This document shows positions 50,177 to 62,157 of a stretch of DNA of 64,000 nucleotides, piece after piece; positions within the stretch are counted from its first letter, which is position 1; each line of letters starts with the position of its first letter. The DNA is from Castanea sativa. Taxonomy: Eukaryota > Streptophyta > Magnoliopsida > Fagales > Fagaceae. A program made the translations under genes and the position numbers. The stretch spans positions 4,069,501-4,133,500 of the forward strand of contig NC_134016.1 of assembly GCF_040712315.1 (NCBI RefSeq), read 5' to 3'. Below the pieces are notes generated by a model that ran no database searches, was not told the origin of the DNA, and was given only the letters and a program-made list of their open reading frames with translations.

Positions 50177-50206
50177 TTCTATTTTTTTTTTTTTTTTTGG
50201 CTGAAT
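50177..50206 (-). repeat. Poly(T) mini-insertion at the junction of units A and B
   Basis: A T-rich insert ending ggctgaat, flanked by aagaaactcta at 50166-50176 and 50207-50217. It sits exactly at the boundary between the two duplication units. Confidence 0.6.
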
Positions 50207-50956
50207 AAGAAACTCTAGCATGATTATATATATATTATAATCAATTGTTGTTTAGGAAATTAGATGTCGAAAAAGTTTGTTGTTGCTTTTCTTGCATTTG
50301 AATATAACGCTCCAATTCCATTTGTTTCATTGTAAAATTTTTGTAACTAAAATCATTTTCAACAAAACTTTTTTTTTTTTTTTTCATGTTTGGTTGTGTT
50401 CTTTTACAATATTTTCATCTTTAACAATCAAAACTCAAATTCTCAAATTTCAATCATAAACCTAAATTCAAATTTCAGTGGAAGCAATCACAAAAATAAA
50501 AATAAAATTACCCACAATTTTATTTTTATTTTTTAAAAATCAAGGTTCCACGACAATGACAAAGCTCCTTAATTACAGCAATAGGTGGGATCTAGAGTTC
50601 CATTAATGGATCGCAACAAAGCAAAGACAACGACAGAGCTCTGTTGGTTAGCGGCGACAAAGCTCTGTTGATGGGTTGTGACAGTACTTGCCACCACACC
50701 AATTCACTCGCCAAGATCCTGATCTGCTCGACACCGTGCCTGAGAATGATGGGGTGTAGGAGAAAAACAAAATTTAGAAACTTAATTTGGCGGCTTTTGA
50801 AGCCCTGAAACAATTTCATTGAATTAAACTAAAGTAAAATTAGAACAAACAATCATCAATATAAATTTAATAGCCAAAATAAACCCCACTACATATGATA
50901 ATCTTTTTGCTAATGTCTAACCAAAATATAATATAAGTTTAGATAATAGTAAAAAA

Positions 50957-50966
50957 AAAAAAAAAA

Positions 50967-51024
<58 letters not shown>
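50957..51024. repeat. (TA)n microsatellite
   Basis: A-run followed by about 30 TA units. It lies at the place where unit A carries the MULE. Confidence 0.9.
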
Positions 51025-51026
<2 letters not shown>

Positions 51027-52866
51027 CTATAAGGCTGTAAGTGTAAGTACCACTAATTTGTTTGCTATTTTTCCTTTCCTTCTCTTTCTTTGACTTCCCT
51101 TTATTTCTCTTTTTTCAATTTTTGTTTGTTTATACCGGCTCATTAATAAACAAAGACACAGAATTTGTGGCCTTCGAATATAATCATAAATTCACTTTTG
51201 TGTATTTATATCTCTCATTCGTATAGATCTATATCTATATGATGCTATAAAATCTTAAAATGTCAAGCTTTATTTAAATTCGGAAAAGAAAAAGAAACCA
51301 TAGCACATGCAGGATAAAATACATATTTTGTCTTGGAGATTTTTTTATTTTGTACAAGTTGATTTATTGGATGAAACCAAAGCAATCATACAAAAAAGTT
51401 TGTAATCATTAGAGAATGGAGTGAGCATTGCCACATATTGTGGTCCAATTTCTTTGGCAAAAGTTTGTGATCATTAATGGAGAGTAAGAAATAATTCACA
51501 CTATCACAACTATAGTTTAGGAGGAAGAACATGTACTTTGTTATAGCCGGGTGTATATTTCTGGTAATCCTACCAAATGTGAAAGTAAATGTGAAAGGAA
51601 GAAACATACATGACAAAAGGAGAAAACATACATAGTCCTACTAACATGGTGTATTTTTTTCCTAATTCAGGTCTGTTCTTGTTTATTAGGCGGTGTCCTG
51701 TGCCTTTGTTATTATCTATAGTTTATGTTAATGCATTTCATTGTACCAAAAGTTTTTGAAAAAGAAAAAAGAAAGGGAAAAAAGAAGAAGTTTCTGATGT
51801 GATTTGAGTTCTTTTTTAGTGAAGTGATGTCTGATTGTCTTCAACCCCTTTTTTGGTTTTTGTTTTGTGTGTGATCTTTAGCCGTTAGACCTAGGTTCAC
51901 CCTACTCCAATCATGAAAGGGATTCAACACACATTCGCATATTGCGATTGGATTATTTTTTATAAGGATGCAATGCGCATTAATTGAAGGAAACACGATG
52001 GGCAATCTTCTTTCCATGCAGAGATTCTAAGGACCGACGAGATCCACTGTTAAAATAGAACAAAGAACCTCATCGTGCAAACCTTGTTATGGATGGCCCA
52101 TTTTGTAAGAAAAATGCTAGTTTTTATCGTGGGTTGTTGAAAAAAATTTATAAATCTATAAAGTCCATGATTACATTCACAACATGTCAATTATCAGTCC
52201 TCACCATAAATGTGAAAACGCGTCCCATAAACCTCTCGCATGTTTGTTTCTCCATGTCACAACGTGCCTCTCACACATTATCAAATTGATCGATTGCCCC
52301 AAGTGATTCAATCAATCAAGTACCGTACGTAGGTAGGGCCCTCCATTCGGACAAAACAATAAAGTCGTTGTCTCAAGAAAAGAAATATCGAAGACTTCGA
52401 AGTCAGGAATAAATGTAAAAAATATACGAATCTCTCACTTTTTGACTGTTTGAAGGCATGTACGTACATGACTGAGAATATCAGTCGTTTATTTAATAAG
52501 TTATTTTAATAATATTTTATTTTAGTAATATTGTTTAAATATTGTGAAAATATAAATAATATAAAAAATGAAAAGGATATTTTTTATATTATTTAAAGTA
52601 TGTTATTTTAAATAACAAAATCCTTCCTAATAACTCTACTTAACACCTTGAAATCAGGGTCAAGGCTGCCGCAAGTAGTTCTTTTGTCAAAGGATTGTTT
52701 TCTTTTGTATATATGGGGCCACAAGTCTTGATGATGTGCCACGGCTGCCGCAACTACATCATTTGTCAATGTGTTTTTTTTTTTTTTTTTGGTGTGTATA
52801 TGGGGCCACAAGTAGGTTTTGATGACGTAGTAGGATAGAAGTCAATGGAAAAAGGCAAAAGTTTAA

Positions 52867-53622
52867 GGGTGTATTTGGTCGGAGAGGGTTGAAAATTTTG
52901 GAAAGTAAATAGGGTGAAATTTTTTTTTTTTTTTTTTTAAGTGTGTTTGGTTGGGTGAGGATGAAAGAAAATAAATGGTAGAGTTCAGATGTTTTCTCTT
53001 CAGGTCTACTAAAAATTTTTTTCTTTAAAATAGAGAAAAAACTAAGTGAGGATAATTTTTTTTTAATTAACAAAAATATTTATATGCACATTCTTCAAGT
53101 TGTTTTTTTTTTTTTTTTTTTCCTCTTTTCCACTGATCAGTACATTGCCCTTTTTTTTCTTCTTCTTCTGGACCATTGCCTTTTTTTTTTTTTCACTGGG
53201 CAGTACCGTTGCCTTTTATTTTTTTTTCCTTGGGATGTTGCCTTTCTTCTTTTTTTCTTTTCTATTCTTTTGATTTTCAGTACCGTTGATCTTTTTTTTT
53301 TTTTTTTTTTTTCTGGGTTGTAACATTACCTCTTCTTTTTTTGGGATATAATTTTTATTTTTTAATAATATTGGATGATTGCTTTTTTTATTTATTTATT
53401 GTTTGTCATTTTTTTTTTGTTTTAATTAAGTATTATTCTTCAACAAGGGTATATGAACAAATTTATGCAAACTTATTTTTTCCATCCTTCCACTTTTCCA
53501 CTTTCAACCAAAAAATAAATAAATAAATGAGAGAAAATAAAATATTTTCTATCCTTTCACTTTTCCATCTTCCAACCATTTTCTATTCTTCCACTTTTCC
53601 ACTCCTCCAACCAAACGGACCC
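52867..53622. mobile_element. PIF/Harbinger-like MITE, 756 bp
   Basis: Ends gggtgtatttggtc and gaccaaacggaccc-like complement, flanked by TAA at 52864-52866 and 53623-53625. Unit A has the empty site (near 48105, 'aaaagtctagaattag'). The interior is T-rich with a decayed repeat of 'cagtaccgttgcc'. No coding region; the T-rich open frames are composition artefacts. Confidence 0.75.
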
Positions 53623-55679
53623 TAAGATTAGAAAATTTTTCACAATTTTATGTTTACGTGGCAATGTGATTGATAAAGAAAAAATAGTATATTTATATAA
53701 GGGTTGTGTTAATGGGCACTATAAGATGCCCACTAATAACAAATATTGTGGCAGCTTTTTAGGTTTTAGAGTAACTTTTGACAGCTTTTTAGTAATTTTT
53801 TTAAAAATCATTTTTGGTAATATTTTTGATAAATTTTTTTCTTTTATTTAAATGAGACCTAAAAAAGGAAATCTTAACAAGCACCATGCGGTGCTTGTTA
53901 ACATTTCCTATTATATAAAAGTAATAGTTAATTATTTACAATTTATTATGTTAAAATTGTGATAAAAAAAATTGTAGAATAATTTGTGGTGCAAAAACTA
54001 CACTTATAAAAAAAAGAGCCGAATATGTGATAGAACTCCTTATGAGCAAAGGGCCCAATAAGTTCTTTTATCAATGATTTTTTCTTTTATATATTTGGGA
54101 GCCACAATTAGGACTTTTATGATACATCATATATGTATATATGGTATTTAGTCACCTTAAATTGTGCCATGCACAGGCACCTTCTTCTCATCTTTTTCTT
54201 CTTCTTTTTGTGTTTTTTTAATGATAATTTTTTTTATTAAATTCAATTTATTTTTTCACTGTAATTAATATCTACAAACAACTGTTTTTTTTAATGGAAT
54301 TTACAAACAGCTTAATTAACTAACAATTTAAGATGATTATATATCCTAAAAGTGTTGTTTATATTTTCTTGTAAATTTCATAGCTAGCATAACAATATAA
54401 ATTGCACCTATAAAATTCCTAGAAGTATTATTCTTAAATTATTCGGTCATATATTTTGGCATTTTAGCATTTTGGTCAAAAAGGAACAAAACTTGCACCT
54501 AAATTTCTACTTTTGAGATGTTTGACGAAAATCATATTATGAAATGCTCACAAAATCTAATATATTACAAACCCCTAAAAAGAATCTGCCGCAAAAAAAT
54601 AAAAAATAAAAGACTTGATGAAATAAAAGATTGTTTGTAAAGCCACAAATTGTAAACAAAATATTGTGATATGTAATATTGTAAAGAATAGTTAAAAGAT
54701 AATGGTATATAACTTACATTATCATTATGAGCATGCAAATGGGCTCACCTTTATTTTGTAATTACTCGTACGGATTGCATTGGACTATTCCGCTTGAGAA
54801 ATTGTCATCGTGAAGGTATTGTCAAAGTTATATCAACAAAGAAAAAATTAATATGGAATTTTCAAAGCATATATTTTTTTTTCACAGTCAAGAGAATTTG
54901 CATAAAGTTTTTTTTTTTTTGGATAAAAGAGAATTTACATAAAATAGATTGTCAAATATCAACCATTATGATAATGAAAGGAATATGATTATCTTTTAAC
55001 TATTCTTTATTACAATATCCATACTATTATTTAAGGGGTTTTCCTTATTTGGGATTCTCATTTTTTTTTGTTCAAAAATACCTTTACACTCCTATGTTTA
55101 AGTAGAGATAAAACTAAAAGACAATCTGATAAACATACAACTAACTCCCACTAAAACATTGCCTTAAAAATAGGATCACTCTTCTGTTGATTTCAAATTA
55201 CTTTATCCACTTATAAATTAGATTCTCAAAATAAAAATTATATATATAAAATAAAAACAACTTTTTCCCTTTTTCAATACTTAAATGTTTCTCTTTTATT
55301 TATTTATTATTAAGCTTCTCAAAAATAAGGTATATAAGTAAATTTCTAAATTAAATTTATTAGAAATTGATAAAAATTCAAATCCCACGTACAATTTTAC
55401 AACCCCACTACCAAGTCTTCCTATTGCCAACAAGAGAGAATTGTGGACATCATTCAAATGCATTCGGTTTATGTATAAATCTATCACTTTTTCAAACTTT
55501 AAGAATAAAATATAAAAAATCATTATCAAAAAAGAAACTATAGAAAAAAAAATACCATATGTTGCTTTCAACGTTTTCCTTAAAAAAAAGAAGGAAACAA
55601 AAAAATGCACAAATTCAAAATTTCATACTTCCCTAATAATTGCTTTTGTCAAAAAAAAAAAAAAAATCATTTTGATAGG

Positions 55680-56640
55680 CCAAAAATGTATTGACCCATT
55701 TGGTAAATTAATCAATTAATTATCCAAGTGAATTAATTAGATTCAATTACATGCAATAAGCGTGGTAGCACAAACAATCACCAACTAAGTTAAATGCAGC
55801 AGAAAATAAATTTGACACAGGTGATTTGTTTACGAATGGGAAAAACTATCAAGGCAAAACCCCACTGGGTGAATTTAAGGTCACTACTCCCGAAAATCCA
55901 CTATTATCAAAACAAACGGTTACAAGTAAAAGAAATCTCAGTACCTAATACTAACCTACAGTTGAACCCTTACCCCAATACCCAGTTGGACTTATGATGT
56001 AGTGGCAATCCTTCCATTCAATGCATGAATCCCAGTATGTGACTAACCAATGATGCACAGATCTCAGTATGTGACTAACACACCAACTTGAGGAAGATGT
56101 TGGCTGCAAAGTTTTTCAATTCATCAATGATGAAGATCATGAAACTTCTTGGTCACAAAACCCTTGGAGCAAAGATACAACAGCTTCTCCAGATGATATG
56201 ATGAACTAAGGCATTTTGTCTCCGGTCACAATATGCGTAAATAATCACTTTGCATTACCTTGCATCACTTGAGACGACCCTTAAAATAATCCTCATATAT
56301 GTATAGGATTGTGAGAAAAGAAACCCTACATACATACTCAAGGATATGCGTGTAATCAGATCTAGAAATTCTGATTTCGTAATTCTCGACAAATTCAGCT
56401 TTTGTCAAGTTTCTATTAAGCTTTAACATCAAACCTTGATAGAAAGGATTCTGTCAAGACATCTGTCGAGCTTTAATGAACAACATTTCTTCATTTTTTT
56501 CTTGGTCAGATCTGCATGACTTTAATACTAAACTTGAACACTTGTTTCTTGAAATACTAAACCCTTCCTAGATCTACCTAATTATAGGTTAAGTGCATTT
56601 TATCAAAGGATTAACCAATTACATAAATATGTCCCTAACA
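55680..56640. mobile_element. LTR-retrotransposon-like remnant
   Basis: Sequence of higher complexity than its surroundings, with direct repeats 'cagtatgtgactaac' (56032 and 56070) and 'tgtcaag'-type words. It looks like a leader or LTR fragment, but no LTR pair or coding domain was found. Confidence 0.3.
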
Positions 56641-56914
56641 CATTTTTTATCAAACAATTGCTTTATAAATCAAGTAAACTATGCATCCAAAATCAGGTAA
56701 ACCATGCAAGTTTAAAATTCCCTCTACCCGTCTAATAAATTTAAAATTCCCATTAAAATAATAATTTTTAAAAAACTTTGACGCTTCACCTCATTCAATG
56801 GCTACTATAACAAGTCTTATTTTTGTTTCAAATATTAATTTTATAGTTTAATACATGAGTTTTTGTTGGGCATACATGTAACACCCAATAATTTTTTTTT
56901 CATAATCATATTCA

Positions 56915-57000
56915 CACTACAAAAAAAGAAAGAAAAGAAAACCAGTTTATAATGGCGCTTCAAAAACGCCACTATAGATCATTTGAGTGTTCAAGGCAAT
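56915..57000. mobile_element. CACTA-like terminus
   Basis: Starts cactacaaaaaaagaaag and continues with 'ttataatggcgcttcaaaaa' and 'cgccactata', matching the style of the subterminal motifs at 35545-36003. The opposite end is missing. Confidence 0.5.
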
Positions 57001-57324
57001 GAGTATGTTATTGTTTTTGGTGGTGATGATGATTGTTTAATTTTGTGGTTCTGTTCTCATGACTTCTTTATTGAATTTGAAATATTAGAATTTTTTTTTC
57101 TAAAAAAAAGTGAATAAATCCATTACATTAAGAGCTTTAATTTTAGTTTCACTTTGTTTCTTTTTTGGATTAATAATCTTAAGAAAGTATTATATGAAGA
57201 AAAATTTATTTTTAAAAAAATAATAAGAAAATTTTATATAGATGAATTTTTTTCTATTTTATTTTGTAAATTTTTTATTTTTCTATGTATTCTAAGCAAT
57301 TGGAATATTAAGTTATAATGTTTA

Positions 57325-57686
57325 AACTAGCCTCATCACACGCACTTTTCGTGTGCGATGAGGCTTTTTTTTTTTTAGTGTTATAATTTTTTATTCATTC
57401 CAATTTGAGGTTCACAAATTTTCTCATTAATATTACACATTTAGAACTACTAATATAACCAAAAGTGTCATGAGGTTAACTTTAAAAAAAATGAACAAAT
57501 ATGATTTTTTGGTGTTCATTTTTTTGGGGTTAGCCTCATAATACTCTTGATTGTATTAGTTGTTCTAAATGTGTAATATTAATGAAATTATGAGTGAATC
57601 TCAAATTAGAATGAATGAAAAATTATGACACTAAAAAAAAAAAAAAAACCCTTCACATGTACAAAGCACGTATGATAAGGCTAGTT
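57325..57686. mobile_element. MITE with about 150-bp inverted ends, 362 bp
   Basis: Left end aactagcctcatcacacgca, right end the mirrored form (complement of ggctagtt). The arms share 'agtgttataattttt.attcatt', 'tcattaatattacacattta' and 'agttaacc'-like text and fold back on themselves. The target duplication is unclear. A small hairpin, cgcacttttcgtgtgcg, sits in the left end. Confidence 0.65.
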
Positions 57687-58699
57687 ATTTATAATGCAAG
57701 CTTCATGTTAACGAGTAACTAGCACTTTGGTTTAAGCATCTAATACATATGTTGTTTTCTCGTAATCCATTTATTTGTTGTCATGGTTGGATTGCTGACA
57801 TATGACAATATTTTGTTTCCACATAAGTCTAAGAACATCGGATTATCCATTTTTATATTGTTATTATTATTATTTGTTTTGGACAGGACTATTGTTATAT
57901 TGTTATATAATTGGCTAATCATGTACAAAATTGGGTTATAAATTGATAGATTATAGCTTAAAATTGGAATTATTTGTAATTACATCTTGTGATCTAAATC
58001 ATTACTATAATTAAAATTTGGTAATCTCCTCATCTTTGTTTTTTGGTTATTGGGGTGGGGGACACTGTTTGGTTGGCCTTCGCCATGGGATATGTCATAT
58101 GTGTCATATTCGTATTGACATATCGAAAACTAGAATCGTACCTTCGACGTATTTACTTTGAAAGACAAAAATTTACCAAGAACTTGAATCTTTACAAAAG
58201 ACTTGTCTTGATCTGTGTAGTTTACAGCTCAGTTGCTTGTTATTTTAGTTCGGTAACTAAAATTCTCGTTCATTATATATATATATAAAGACGTTATTGA
58301 GGTTGTTGGATAGGGTGATTCTGCACTGCACATCATTGTGCTTTGCTATTTGTTGACTACATTACACTTGAATTTAATTAATGATACAAATTCAATTCAC
58401 TTCATGGTGTGCACACATGATATATGTACCTAAATCGCTTATTAAGTCCTACATACAAAGATTAAAACAAGTTGCTATATCTTTGCACCTAATTGGTCCA
58501 GTCACACCATGCACTTAAGTCCCTATACAACTGATTTGCCTAAAATTGAAACAAAGAAATTCTATTCTAAATGACATTTAAACATTGCTGCTAAATAACA
58601 ATAACATTTTGTTTTAAAAAATTGTGTGGGATATGTTGGGCCAATAATTAAGATAAGGCACACGTGGCAACCAGGGATTATATATATATAAAAGTAAAA

Positions 58700-58914
58700 T
58701 CTACGATCTCATAGGTTTCTTAAATAACTTATGAAAGATAAAATAGCTAATACCATAGAGGCACTTATATTCTTATAAGGACTTCATTTTATTAGCAACT
58801 AGCCGACAGTTTATTTTACTTGCCGACAGTTTATTTTACTTTTATATAAGTGCCTCTATGGTATTAGCTATTTTATCTTTCATAAGTTATTTAAGAAACC
58901 TATGAGATCGTAGA
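58700..58914. repeat. Perfect 71-bp inverted repeat with a 73-bp loop
   Basis: Arms 58700-58770 and 58844-58914 are exact reverse complements over all 71 bases by my reading. The loop has two head-to-tail copies of gccgacagtttattttactt (58803-58822, 58822-58841), and its last bases plus the right arm's start mirror the sequence just left of the left arm (58685-58700). There is no open frame. A transcript across it would form a long perfect duplex, a possible small-RNA source. It could also be a very recent inverted duplication or MITE. Confidence 0.85.
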
Positions 58915-59607
58915 GCCATTCAAGTAGAAAAAGTGAAGAGCACATGGGTAACATTCACTAGCAGTGCATTTGCCCAAAATTGAAACAAAGAAACTCTGTT
59001 CTAGGTAACATTCAGTTCCTGCAAGATAACATTAGAAAACAGAGAAACTCTATTCTAAATGCTCCATTGCAGCACACACATATGAAGCTTCACTGAGGAA
59101 CCGGAAGAAGATTGGTTGAGAAATAGAAAGGAAAGTAGTACGGTTTGTGTTTGAGATTCAAATAAGTCAAGCGTGGGTTTCAAAATTTTTTTGTTAGGCA
59201 TTTGAGTTGGTGGAATGTTGGGGACAAAAACGCTAATGCGTGGGAAGGGAGTAGTGCTAGGTGCACATAAAGTCCCACAAATTTTGCCACAAGAGGTGGC
59301 CCAACAAATTTGGTGACTTATTGTGAAATATTTAAATGGGCGCCTTTTGTTATCATTAAAATAATATTTAACTAGTGTTTAATATTATAATTTTTTTATA
59401 ACAAAAACTCTTTCTTTTTATTTTGTAATATGCTTTTTTTAAAAATGCTAAAGTTGTAACAAATTTTACTACAAAAAACTTACAAACGATGTAGCAATAA
59501 ATGTGATTAGTGACATTTCAAGAATATAATAAACAAATATTTGAATAAATGATGTTAGAGATATTATAAATTTTACGACACAAATCTTACAAAGATGTAT
59601 CACCAAT
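58915..59607. other. AT-rich intergenic DNA
   Basis: It begins with a third copy of the duplication-unit end (about 58975-59010) and a fourth short trace near 59040. No gene seen. Confidence 0.5.
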
Positions 59608-60025
59608 ATGTGTTAGATCCCTTTCCCTCTCCCTTGTGTGTGTGTGTGTGCGCGCGCGAGTTTGTTTCTAAAAAAAAAATGGGGTAATTATCTCACATTG
59701 CTTAAGAGAATGTGTTGGGTGTAGTATAACTTGCCTCACACTTCCTTAATAGTTACCATGGTTTTTGAGTGGAATTTGTTAAGTATCTTTGTGTTAGAAC
59801 CTCTTTCCCTTTCCCTTGTATGTGTGAGTGTGTTTGTTTCTTAAAAAAAACGAATGGATAATTGTCTCACATTATTTAAGAGAGTGTGTTGTGTGTAGTA
59901 TAACTTGCCCCACACTCTCTTGAAAGTTATCATGACTTTTAAGGGGAGTTTGTGGCGTGCCTTTGTATTAGAACCCTTTTCACTCTCCCTTGTGTGTGTA
60001 TATTTGTTTCTCAAAAAAACAAAAA
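59608..60025 (+). mobile_element. Retroposon with internal tandem units and 17-bp target duplication
   Basis: Flanked by aaagatgtatcaccaat at 59591-59607 and 60026-60042, and ends in an A-rich tail. It consists of about 2.3 units of roughly 180 bp, each starting tgtgttagaaccc-like and containing 'ccctt.ccctctcccttgtg', 'gtttgtttct.aaaaaaa' and 'gtgtagtataacttgcc'. Each unit has its own A run. This suggests a SINE-like sequence that was copied as a multimer. Confidence 0.65.
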
Positions 60026-60042
60026 AAAGATGTATCACCAAT

Positions 60043-60562
60043 TACAAAAATTAATTCAAAAATGCATTTAATAGGTTGTTGACGTTCACAAATTATATTA
60101 ATTGTTACATCAATTTGTAAAAGTTTTGAAGTAAAATTTATAATATTTTAACATTTTCTTATCTGAATTATTTCTTTTGATTAATGACACATATATTTGT
60201 AAAACTCATGTATTTAAAGTTATATTATATCTAGCATTACTCAATTCTTTAAGATTTCTTAAATGTAATATATATATATATATATATACATATATATTAA
60301 ACTAAATTTTTTCTTTAATATCTCCAAAAATAATTTATCAATTCTTGCTCTAAAATTTAGTTGTATCTCAAATAAAGGCCCTAGGCAACGGCCTAAGTGA
60401 CGTAAGCCTAGGGCCCGTACACAAATAGGTGTGGAACCTATTTATGGTTTTAGCCACCAATAAAAAAAAGAAAAAAAGAGGAGGTGTGGGTCCTATGGGA
60501 TGAGATGCGGTTGTACCTTGTAAACTTATTGAACTTGCCTACGTGTGTAATGCACACACCAG
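60043..60562. other. AT-rich intergenic DNA
   Basis: No gene. A short TA run lies near 60271-60290. Confidence 0.5.
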
Positions 60563-60571
60563 TAAATTCTA

Positions 60572-62148
60572 GGCGAAAATGCACTTTTCGTCCTTACATT
60601 TTGGGTCAATTTCCATTTTGGTCCCAAAATTGATTTCGTTACGAATTTCGTCCCTAAAAAAAGAAAATCGTTTTTAAAATGGTCCCTGCCGTCAACCCAT
60701 TGACGGAAACCTCCTACGTGGCAGACGGAAGGTCCTGCTTGCTGATGTGGCGATGACGTGGCCATTAAAATATTATTAAAAATAATTATTTAGAATTTTT
60801 AAATGCCACATCAGCATTTTAATTAATAAAAAATTTTAAAATTTTTTTTAATTCCTCAATTTTAATTTTAATTTTAAAAAAAATAAAAAACAAACAAAAG
60901 TGCATCGCTCAATGGTTCATCGCTCAATGGTTCTTCGCTCGTTCTTGTTCTTCTGACCCACCTTGGCACACGCGTCGAACCCGAAGCGAGGATCGGAAAC
61001 ATCGATGGGTTCGGATCCCTGAGAGGAGTCGCCGTTGCGGTGTGAGGATAAGAGAATTTGTTGAATTTGTTTGTTCAGTGAAATCTGGTTGAGCACAGCG
61101 AGGTTAAGGTCAGATTGGGAGAAATTGGAAATGGAAGTGGAATTGGAGTTAGATTGAGAGTGGTTCCACAAATAGAGAGCTTGAAGCTCGGATTCGCGCA
61201 TGCGGTCGCGAGAGGAGAGACGGAGATCGGAGTTGGAGAAGGAGAAGGAGAAGAGGTGGCGGAGGTCGGTGGAGAAAAAGAGAACGAGGATGAGGAGAGG
61301 AAGATATCGATCTGGGTTGAACAAGACGGACTGGGTGGTGGAGGGAACGAGCCGAAGGAAGATCTGAACGATGGAGGTGACGAGCCTCGGTGGATCTGGG
61401 CTGTCGGATTTTCTCTCCGATCTCTCTGGGTCGGGTCTTTTGGCTTTGCGTGGTGGGTCAGATCGACCTTTCTCTCCTCCGCCGACCCCAGCAAGTCCAC
61501 CTCCACCACCGAAGCAGCGACGCTCTTCTTCAGGTCCACCGAGTCGAAGGAAGATCTGAATGGTAGAGGTGACGAGCCTCGGTGGATCTGGGTTGATCTT
61601 GATTTTGATCTGGGTCTCCGATCTCTTTTTTTTTTTCTTTTTTTTTCTTTTTTTGTCTGTGTTGTTGTGATCTGGATTGGAGTTATTGGTTGTGGGTTTG
61701 TGTTCTTGTAATCCGGGTTTGATTGGGAAGAATATTGCTGGGTTTGATTGGGAAGGACATGAAGAACAAGTGTAATGATCTTGTGAAAATTAATAATGAT
61801 AAGTAATTTTTTTTAAAATTAAATTAGATTTAAGGTTTTTTTAAATTTTATTTTATTTTTTATATTAATTTTCTGACGTGATTCTGTTTAAAAAAAATTA
61901 AAATGCTGATGTGGCATTTAAAAATTCTAAATAATTATTTTTAATAATATTTTAATAGCCACGTCATCGCCACATCAGCAAGCAGGACCTTCCGTCTGCC
62001 ACGTAGGAGGTTTCCGTCAATGGGTTGACGGCAGGGACCATTTTAAAAACGATTTTCTTTTTTTAGGGACGAAATTCGTAACGAAATCAATTTTGGGACC
62101 AAAATAGAAATTGACCCAAAATGTAAGAACGAAAAGTGCATTTTCGCC
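60572..62148. mobile_element. Mutator-like element with about 255-bp inverted ends, 1577 bp (Pack-MULE candidate)
   Basis: A perfect 9-bp duplication, taaattcta, lies at 60563-60571 and 62149-62157. Termini start ggcgaaaatgcacttttcgt and are nearly identical over about 255 bp (60572 to about 60825, about 61896-62148). The interior 60900-61750 is GC-richer than the ends and reads like part of a gene, which fits capture of host DNA by a non-autonomous MULE. No transposase is present. Confidence 0.93.
60917..61324 (-). pseudogene. Gene-like fragment inside the MULE
   Basis: The 135-codon - strand frame has a hydrophobic stretch near its start (LPLLILVLFFSTDL), then 'RDRMRESELQALYLWNHSQ', Asn/Ser-rich sequence and 'LNQISLNKQIQQILL' with 'SEPIDVSDPRFGFDACAKVG'. 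It looks like the N-terminal part of a membrane-anchored plant protein captured by the element. I do not recognise the family. A second overlapping frame (61075-61539) is Ser/Pro-rich and may be the alternative reading. Whether either is translated is unknown. Confidence 0.4.
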
Positions 62149-62157
62149 TAAATTCTA

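Larger units (their letters stand above)
42733..50180. repeat. Tandem segmental duplication, unit A (about 7.4 kb)
   Basis: Aligns in order with 50211-58568. Shared blocks include 'ttagatgtcgaaaaagtt' (42787/50263), 'ggatctagagctc'-like text (43088/50589), 'gaagacttcgaagtca' (about 46115/52392), 'atcctaattaaagcgtag'-like text (48597/54343) and 'ggggtgggggacactgtttg' (49666/58051). Unit A alone has the MULE at 43669-44739, a hexanucleotide expansion at 45556 and MITE-like insertions. No host gene is recognised in either unit. Confidence 0.85.
55018..57686. mobile_element. Composite insertion in unit B, about 2.7 kb
   Basis: Unit A reads 'acaatattatttataatgc' across this point, so everything between 'acaatat' (about 55017) and 'atttataatgc' (57687) is absent there. 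The insertion includes an LTR-like part, a CACTA-like end and a MITE and probably grew in several steps. Confidence 0.7.
50211..58568. repeat. Tandem segmental duplication, unit B (about 8.4 kb)
   Basis: Second copy of 42733-50180 in the same orientation. Unit B alone has a PIF-like MITE (52867-53622) and a 2.7-kb composite insertion (55018-57686). Its last about 40 bp ('aaattgaaacaaagaaa.tct') recur once more at about 58975-59010, hinting at a further partial unit. Confidence 0.85.

Noticed and set aside
53084..53323. Phe-rich + strand frame
   Set aside because: Translation of T-rich MITE interior.
58043..58288. 81-codon + strand frame in unit B
   Set aside because: The frame is not kept in unit A (near 49666-49880), so it is not under coding constraint.
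61115..61711. 198-codon + strand frame, Glu/Gly-rich
   Set aside because: It overlaps two other open frames of the MULE interior and runs into a T-rich tract. The - strand frame is the more protein-like, but none is proven.
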